Positions 57,239-64,000 of a DNA stretch of 64,000 bases are shown here, one piece after another. The DNA lies in contig NC_063049.1 of the NCBI RefSeq assembly GCF_018812025.1, positions 17,549,258-17,613,257 of the forward strand, written 5' to 3'. Below the pieces are notes generated by a model. It was given only the letters and a program-made list of their open reading frames with translations, was not told where the DNA came from and searched no databases. How positions within the stretch are numbered: the stretch's first letter is position 1; each line of letters starts with the position of its first letter. The position numbers were made by a program, and so were the translations under genes. The DNA comes from Megalobrama amblycephala (taxonomy: Eukaryota > Chordata > Actinopteri > Cypriniformes > Xenocyprididae).

Positions 57239-57558
57239 CATAAACTTGATAGTCATTAGTCAGCAAGAAAAATAAGAAAACAAACCATTTAAAACAAAAT
57301 GAACTGGATTAGAAACTGAATTATTTAAGTATAAGTATCATAACTTTATTATCATAAATATACCTAAACTGTGTGCTTGTAATCAAACGCATCATTTTAT
57401 TCTGGAGACTGAACTCGCGCTCTGCTGCCACACTGGAGCGCGCTCACCACCTACTGGGCAGGGGCGGGAATTACATTTACAAGCTACATCAGCCTCAGTA
57501 ATCTGACGGACGGCCTTCATATTTTTCATTGCTAAAAAACAAAAACAGTTAACGCAAC

Positions 57559-57609
<51 letters not shown>

Positions 57610-58245
57610 TTATTTATTAATTAATTAATTAATTATATATAATGTCGCGCGATTGTCATGCCGACCGTAACAGCCCTAACTGTATCAAAAAGTAACAATC
57701 CCAACTATGTCTTCAGATAGTTTACAAAATATATCTGACGCAGCTCTCCGTGTACGCGCTTCGGATGAGTACACATAAATCTCCTCACAGCGCGCGCAAG
57801 TTCTCTTTTGCGTCTTACAGTTGAATGTTTAAAGTGGCAACTGGCAAGGTTTAAATGAGTTAGTTTAAACAATAGCAACGTGAGATGTTCAGGTCTCACC
57901 TGCACTCGCGCGCTATCAAAACCCGGGTGATGATGGCGTGAATGACATACGGCTCATTCATTGAACATTTGTTTATAGTGATTACCGTAGTTTGCTCCAC
58001 ATCTGATTTTCTATAACCAAACCAGTTCCAAATTGTGAAGGGAACTCTTCGCTTAACAACAAGCTGCTCCTCAGCCTCACGTCTTTCGTCATGCTTGTTT
58101 TAACTCCACACATGAACAGTGAATCGGTCGCGCACGAAATAAGTCAACAACTAGACTTATCGTAATTATCGCGAGGAGACAAATTTTTATCATGAGGAGA
58201 ATTTTCAACGGTATTTATCGCAAACGATAATATCGCCCATCCCTA
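57089..58245. mobile_element. hAT element with two (TA)n runs
   Basis: TAGGGATGGGCGATATGGCC at the left, CGATAATATCGCCCATCCCTA-type right end, perfect 8-bp duplication GTCACAAT (57081-57088, 58246-58253). (TA)n runs at 57170-57235 and 57562-57604. An inverted end of another hAT family (GTCATGCCGACCGTAACAGC) at about 57655-57675 shows a further decayed insertion. Confidence 0.9.
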
Positions 58246-58253
58246 GTCACAAT

Positions 58254-58607
58254 GTTCTCTAGACATCAATATTAGTGTCGGCCATTAAAAATCCTATAGT
58301 GGTCGACCACGAATCAACTTCCTAAAACAAACCCAAATCAAATCATGAGGTGCCTAAAATATCACATAAATGAGGGCCAAAAATAGGCTATCATAGAGCT
58401 TATTGGAGAAGTGTTTCTCTCTGAAGCTTTAGAAACCACGAATCTCAGAATTTCCTCACAACCTTTGGCACTAGGCTGCAATTTTTGCAACTTGGGATTA
58501 CATGTATGAATTCCAAACTAAGACTTCTACAGACACAAATGAGATGCAAATGAATGTAACTGTATGGCAGCCCTAACTAGACTGTCCTGAAAACATACTT
58601 CAGGCTC

Positions 58608-58642
<35 letters not shown>

Positions 58643-59452
58643 TCCAGCTGCTTCCACGGGGACAACTAATGACTCACTCTTTGCCCCAGCGGCGATGTAT
58701 TCACTGCATACTTCCATACGGCTCTCACGGATACACAGATTATATATGCTCCCACACACACGCTAAAACAAACATATATCTCTCACAGCTCTAAATCAGA
58801 ACAGACACACATCTTCCCACACACACAGTAAAAAGCCTGTGGTTTATTATACATACATGAGTACATAAAAAAATAGGATACCTGCGGTCCAAAGTCGGAG
58901 CATGAACAAACATTCAAAGCGACACATGCCTACAGATCCCGTCTCATTTCTCTGTGTGCATATGATACAAGCGGGGAGATGGCAGCTAAACAGACAGCAG
59001 TGATCAAACATGGGGCTTCAAAATCGAGCACAAGATTACGAGCACACGCTCTGGGGATGGAGACGAACGAGAGCCCACATCTGTGAGAGCCAGAGAAGAA
59101 TTCATTCACGAAGATTGAAGGCATAGCTCTCTCCGACTGAGGTAATGAAAAAGGGCTTGTGAACATGAGGCTTCTGGCTGGGAGAAAGGGGCTTGTCAGG
59201 AATGAGAGAGGAGAGGATGTTTTCCGGAGCATGGCGTGATCATGGCGGTGCTGTAATAGGCCTACAGCCATAAATCTCAATCTATATCTAAAAGCAGCAC
59301 TACACACACACACACACACACACGCACATTCACACACACAGTTACATCTTTATTACGCTACACTGTGACTCTTGGGGAAGCAAGACACTATAAAAAGAAA
59401 GAAATGGACCACTTGTATTAAAATGAATGGGAGTAATCACAACACTTAAAGA
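58254..59452. other. non-coding DNA with microsatellites
   Basis: (TG)n at 58611-58639 and (AC)n at 59301-59340; otherwise no gene or element. The 135-codon minus frame at 58930-59337 begins in the AC repeat and has no domain. Confidence 0.45.
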
Positions 59453-60001
59453 GACAGTTCACCCAAAAATGAATGAAAATTACTCACCCTCATGTCGTTC
59501 CAAAGAGATTGTAAAACTAATCCATATGAATGCAGCGGTTTAGTCTAAATTTTCACTTTATATGATGAACAGATTTAATTTAGGATTTTATTCACATATA
59601 AACACTGATCAGCGAACATAAACAGAAGCTCAACTGAACCTGCTTGACGCGCGAGAACAAACCTCTTGCTGAAGCTCAAAACGTGCCGCGTAACACGAGA
59701 ATGAACCTCATTGGTTCTCGCATGCGTTAGGAAGCAAACATGCTTGAGCTTCCGTTTACCACAACTGATGTGTGAGCTGATGAATGTTTATGTGAATAAA
59801 AGCCTAAATTCAATCTGTTACAATCTGTAAAATGTAATTACATTTTAAAATATAATAATATAATAATAAAATTTAATGATATTTCACAATATTACTGTTT
59901 GTACTATATATTTGATCAAATAAATACAGCCTTGGTGAGCATAAGAGATCTGACCAACCCCAAACTTTGAATGGTAACATGTACTTTCATTTGTAAAGAA
60001 T
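59453..60001. repeat. decayed MITE pieces
   Basis: Starts TTAAAGAGACAGTTCACCCA (AGGGTTAGTTCACCC family) and has ACTCACCCTCATGTCGTTCC, but no matching right end. 59850-59990 carries ACAGCCTTGGTGAGCATAAG, part of the family at 48177. Confidence 0.6.
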
Positions 60002-60005
60002 TTAA

Positions 60006-61350
60006 AGGGGACACATCATAAAAATCTGAATTTTTCCGTGTTTAAAGGTGCTAAAGAGGATCTTTTCGTCGACTGAGAAACCAAAGACATGTTAGTGAGT
60101 TTTTGAAATGAGCGCATGCGTAAGAACAACCCCCCTCCATCACAGCTCATTTCGAGGGAACGCCTCCCAAAACTCGTGCACGAGTATTGGAACACGAGTG
60201 TTTACCACCGGCATTCGCTGTGTCGTGTTAGTGGATTCATTATGTCAGACTCACCGCTGGTACGATTGGCTGATGTTTTTAAGGCCCTAGCTCGTGCACA
60301 GATGATGTATATTAATATTATTCCTTTCGGTGCACCTAATAAATAGTATTTTATCAGTTAGTAAAGACAGTTTCAAGTAATATTGCAAAAATGTATAAAA
60401 CAAAACATCCTCTTTAGCACCTTTAAGTGCTATAATCAGGTCCCCGGTGCATTCACCAACCCAGAAAACGTGAAAAGGACAACCCAGTAACTTTATTTTG
60501 GCAAGCCTTTCTCTGCAAGCATGTGAAAAATACAAGCCGCTCAGATTTTGCTCCCCTTGTGACGTAGGAAGGGGATCTTATTATAATATTACCGCCCCTT
60601 AATCGGCACATTTCCACCCACGGCGCCGTCAATTTGTTTTCGCAAACAGAAACGTTGTACCAGTTCTAATATCATGACAAAAGTTCGAGCAAAGCATGAT
60701 AACTGTTCTGTCATTGGCTGCACAGACGAGCACAGAGCACTATTTAGAGTCTCGTTAGCTTGGATAGCCTGCAAGTTGACCCTGGCAAGCACGATTGCTA
60801 AAAAGGAGTGTTTTTGTCCGAGCAATATTTTGGAAAAAATATCAGACCATTCACAGCATTTGATAGCAATCATAAACTTTAGCCTGGTGTGTATGGCTCT
60901 GTTTGGCATATGGGATTTGCACAAAAGATTAACATGACGGCACATGCTAGTCGATGAGTTGAATCAACACCACAGTCAACAACTACATAAATTTATCCTC
61001 TAACCATTCAAAAAATGTCCAGTTGCATTCTGAAAGTCTCTCCATCAGTGTCCGACTGTGGTTTGAACAATGCAAGGCTGAACACTGTTACTGATATTAA
61101 TTTTGGGTGTGTGAGATTCTCCAGCTTTGTTGTTGTTGAGCAACCAAAGCGCGAGCTGTTAAAGCTCCATCTTCTGGAAAACGGGCAGGGAGCAGCAGCT
61201 CATTTGCATTTAAAGGGACACACACAAAAATGGCATGTTTCTGCTCACACCCAAATAGGTACAAATTTGGCAAGCTATAATAAATGACACAATCTGGGGA
61301 CACCAGAGACTTATATTACATTTTGTGAAAAGGGGCATGATAGGTCCCCT
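60006..61350 (+). mobile_element. TTAA-type (Kolobok-like) element, copy 3, with a THAP-like start and an inner MITE
   Basis: AGGGGACACATCAT at the left and ATGATAGGTCCCCT at the right, flanked by TTAA (60002-60005, 61351-61354). A plus frame at 60674-60937 begins MTKVRAKHDNCSVIGCTDEH, a C-x4-C-like start reminiscent of THAP zinc fingers, then loses the family pattern. Kolobok transposons use TTAA targets and can encode THAP-domain proteins, so the assignment is reasonable but unproven. A nested MITE is at 60046-60422. Confidence 0.65.
60046..60422. mobile_element. TTAA-type MITE (AGGTGCTAAAGAGGAT family)
   Basis: AGGTGCTAAAGAGGATCTTT at the left, AACATCCTCTTTAGCACCT at the right, flanked by TTAA (60042-60045, 60423-60426). 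Confidence 0.88.
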
Positions 61351-61354
61351 TTAA

Positions 61355-62444
61355 TTCATTGGCTTATTGAAAAATAAGCACATGGTTATGGAATAGCTAA
61401 CATTTTTTAGATTGAAATTCCAGCAAAAATAACTATATTTTACATGCTGAAAACAGCTACAAGATTTTCATACCACCCACCCCTCTGGAAACCTATTAAA
61501 CTCAGAGTAAATAAAGCTTAACTAGAATTGGTGTGAAATTCAGAGGCGTCGAGGAATCCCTTCAGATCAACAACTTCCAAGATAAAGCACTCAGTCGTGA
61601 ACTTTCTGATGACTCGTATGTGGTGTACCGCAGCTGCTCTGTTTGGCCTCTGCCCAATTAAACCCCTGTGTGATATGATCAGTGGTACCATAAACCCCCT
61701 TGAACTGGTGAGTTTGGCTCTCTCTTCATCTTCGCTCCATATGCAGGTCTCTCGTGGCACATGGTGCGGACAGCAGTACATATCTGCTCATTTCATTCCA
61801 TCACAGTCCCTCTGAGACATCCATATGGAGGGTCTCTCACCGTCTTCCTCTCTTCCTCATTACTACATGTACGGCACACCCCAGTTGGAGCGTGTCGGGC
61901 ATAATCCGAGGCTGTAATCAGACATGTGGGTAATTTCTTTAATAGGTTAGCCTGGGTTCTACATCTCCCTCTCTCTCATAGAGTAATCCAGAGAGAGCTT
62001 CGACAATAACCCTCAAATATCATCAGTATGCATAGAGACTGAACCAGAGGACGATGGAATATTCATGTTTTCCTAATAACCAGATGGGAAGAATTAATCA
62101 AATCACTCTATAATTTATTAATGCGATCACTTTAAGGCGGGTTATTGGCTAGAAAAAATGCATGCGATGTAAATGTATGCGATGTATGTTCAACCTCAGG
62201 GGGTTTTGGGACTCTCTGGTGACTATCTTGCTCATAAAATTATATTTTTTTGCTCATAAAACTTTCTCTTTGGTACCAAGTTGATACTTAAAATATATAT
62301 CTATGTATTACGATACTGGAGAAAGACTATAAGTCATCTGGCATGATTTTTATGGGGATTATTCTTTACATAAGACATGTCCTGTATTTACATAAATACA
62401 GCTAGATGGAATTTTCTATTGTCACACACACACACACACACACA
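61355..62444. other. non-repetitive, non-coding stretch
   Basis: From about 61500 to 62150 there are no transposon ends, and several TAAT-type homeodomain-like words occur (TTAATCA, TAATTTATTAATG). No ORF with coding character. It could be a regulatory element in the nck2 upstream region. (CA)n follows at 62424-62446. Confidence 0.4.
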
Positions 62445-62445
62445 C

Positions 62446-63223
62446 ACTACCGTTAAAAAATTTGGGGTCGGTAAGATTTTTAAAATGTTTTTGAAAAAAG
62501 TATCTAATGCCCATTAAGGCTGAAATTTTTTGATAGAAAAAATACAGTAAAAATAAATATTACTACTATTTAAAATTAGAGGATTAGGGCCAAGCAAGCA
62601 ATAATAAAAAAATAAAACCATCTCGAGATTAAAGTTGTTAAATTTATTAATAATAATAACTTACTATAATAATAACTTAATAACTAAATAAACTCAAATT
62701 ACGAGAAAAAAACTTGTTAAATTTCAAGAAAAAAGTCGAGATAAAATGTTGAGAATAAACTCGTTAAATTACGAGAAAAAAGTTGTTAGATTATGAGAAC
62801 AAATTCGTTAAATTATGAGAAAAAAGTCGTTAAATTTCGAGAAAAAAAGTCGAGATAAAATGTTGAGAATAAAGTCATTAAATTACGAGAAAAAAAGTTG
62901 TTAAATTATGAGAACAAATTCGTAATTTAACGAATTTGTTCTCGTAATTTAACAATTTTTTTTTTCATAATTTAATGAGTATATGAGAACAAATTCGTAA
63001 TTTAACAAATTTGTTCTCGTAATTTAACGACTTTTTTCTCATAATTTAATGAATATATTTGAAAATGTAATTTATTCCTGTAATGACAATAGAAAGTTCA
63101 GCATTTATTTGAAATAGAAATCATTCGTAACATTATAAATGTATTTACTGTCACTTTTGATTAATGCGTCCATGCTGAAAAGTATTAATTTAAATAAATA
63201 AATACATCTGAATGGTAGTGTAG
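62446..63223. mobile_element. MITE (ACACTACCGTTCAAAAGTTTGG family) with an inner repeat array
   Basis: ACTACCGTTAAAAAATTTGG at the left and CATCTGAATGGTAGTGTAGA at the right are inverted ends. The centre (62620-63050) is a set of direct and inverted copies of AAATTACGAGAA(A/C)AAA-type words. Confidence 0.75.
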
Positions 63224-64000
63224 ATGCACAAACAAGTAACTGCTTTCCAGCACTATTTCACTTGATTTAGTTTGAAAAATGCAAATTGTTTTTTGCTCTG
63301 GTATCAAATATTGAGGATTGTGAAATTGTGCTGGTGCTGGTATCAACTACCAAAGTTTTGATATTGCAAGGGAAAAGACACTAACTTTAATAAGTAAAGA
63401 AAGTAAAGAAGGTTGATTGGTATTCTGAAAAGAAAAAACTTCACAGATGGAAGATGTCAACATCTCAAAAAGAGAAACCGTACATAACCACAGGACCGTT
63501 CTTGTAGATACAGTAGACTGTCAATAGTGTAAGGCTCTTTTATGCAAACACAACTCTCTACAGATGTGCATATGGAGCAGACGTTAATGAGCCGTCCGAT
63601 GAGAAGTGCTGTTTACCCACACTGAATGTGTCCTTCACCTTCCCTTTGTACTATAGAGTTCCCTCTCTGTTCACTGCTGAATTATTCCCTTTGATGCACC
63701 TAAACACACACACGCATACACATATATAGAGTGTGCAGACCTGTCACAGGCCCCTCTGCTCTTTTCGCAGTTAGACCTCAGGCTCTGCATCTCTGAATCA
63801 TGTGTTCATGTTCATGCGTTCATCAGTGCATGATCAGATCACTTGACCATGAATAATGTTTATCAAGCCTTCAAGTGCATTTACAATCGAAGTGCATTTT
63901 TAGATTCGTCTCCTGTGCACAACATGCTTTCTAAAATCACAATAGGTAAGCAAATAGCTTTAAAGTGGAAACTTGTATATAGTATATAGTATTTACGACT
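63224..64000. other. non-coding stretch to the window end
   Basis: No gene, element end or RNA gene seen. Confidence 0.4.

Noticed and set aside
58930..59337. 135-codon minus-strand open frame
   Set aside because: Starts in an (AC)n repeat, no domain, no splice context.

Overview
This window is vertebrate, almost certainly teleost, and most like a cyprinid (zebrafish/carp group). The reasons are a vertebrate NCK2-type adaptor gene split by GT-AG introns, a high density of TTAA-flanked and hAT-type miniature transposons, a fish LINE tail ending in repeated ATTGA units, and long (TA)n, (AC)n and (TC)n microsatellites. I see no bacterial, organellar or CRISPR features.

The one clear host gene is nck2 on the minus strand. 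It has three coding exons: 33590-33365, 21567-20777 and 18712-18518. They join in phase to a 403-residue SH3-SH3-SH3-SH2 adaptor. The first coding exon starts 16 bases downstream of a good 3' splice site (33607-33610), so non-coding 5' exon(s) and the promoter lie further up the minus strand, at coordinates above 33606. Most of 33.6-64 kb is therefore probably the first intron and upstream DNA of nck2. I found no convincing coding exon there.

Downstream of nck2, 1.3-15.4 kb is a nest of transposons whose boundaries can be read directly. The outermost is a piggyBac-like element (TTAA target; 1324-15394). Into it went an LTR retrotransposon (2576-14796, minus strand) whose pol remnant has an integrase tail in front of a Ty3/gypsy reverse transcriptase, the permuted order of Gmr1-type elements. 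Into its 5' LTR went an 8.7-kb terminal-inverted-repeat element (5923-14601, TT target duplication) that carries an open, spliced gene for a DUF4806-type protein. Its introns and flanks hold TTAA-type MITEs, some with further hAT or MITE copies inside them.

The nck2 introns and the upstream 30 kb are sprinkled with further elements. Several hAT-type copies have perfect or near-perfect 8-bp target duplications. There are two degenerate Tc1-like transposons, three members of a TTAA-flanked family with THAP-like remnants, a Harbinger-type MITE with a TTA duplication, and a LINE 3' end with an inversion. The remaining stretches are AT-rich, non-coding, and contain nothing I can identify.
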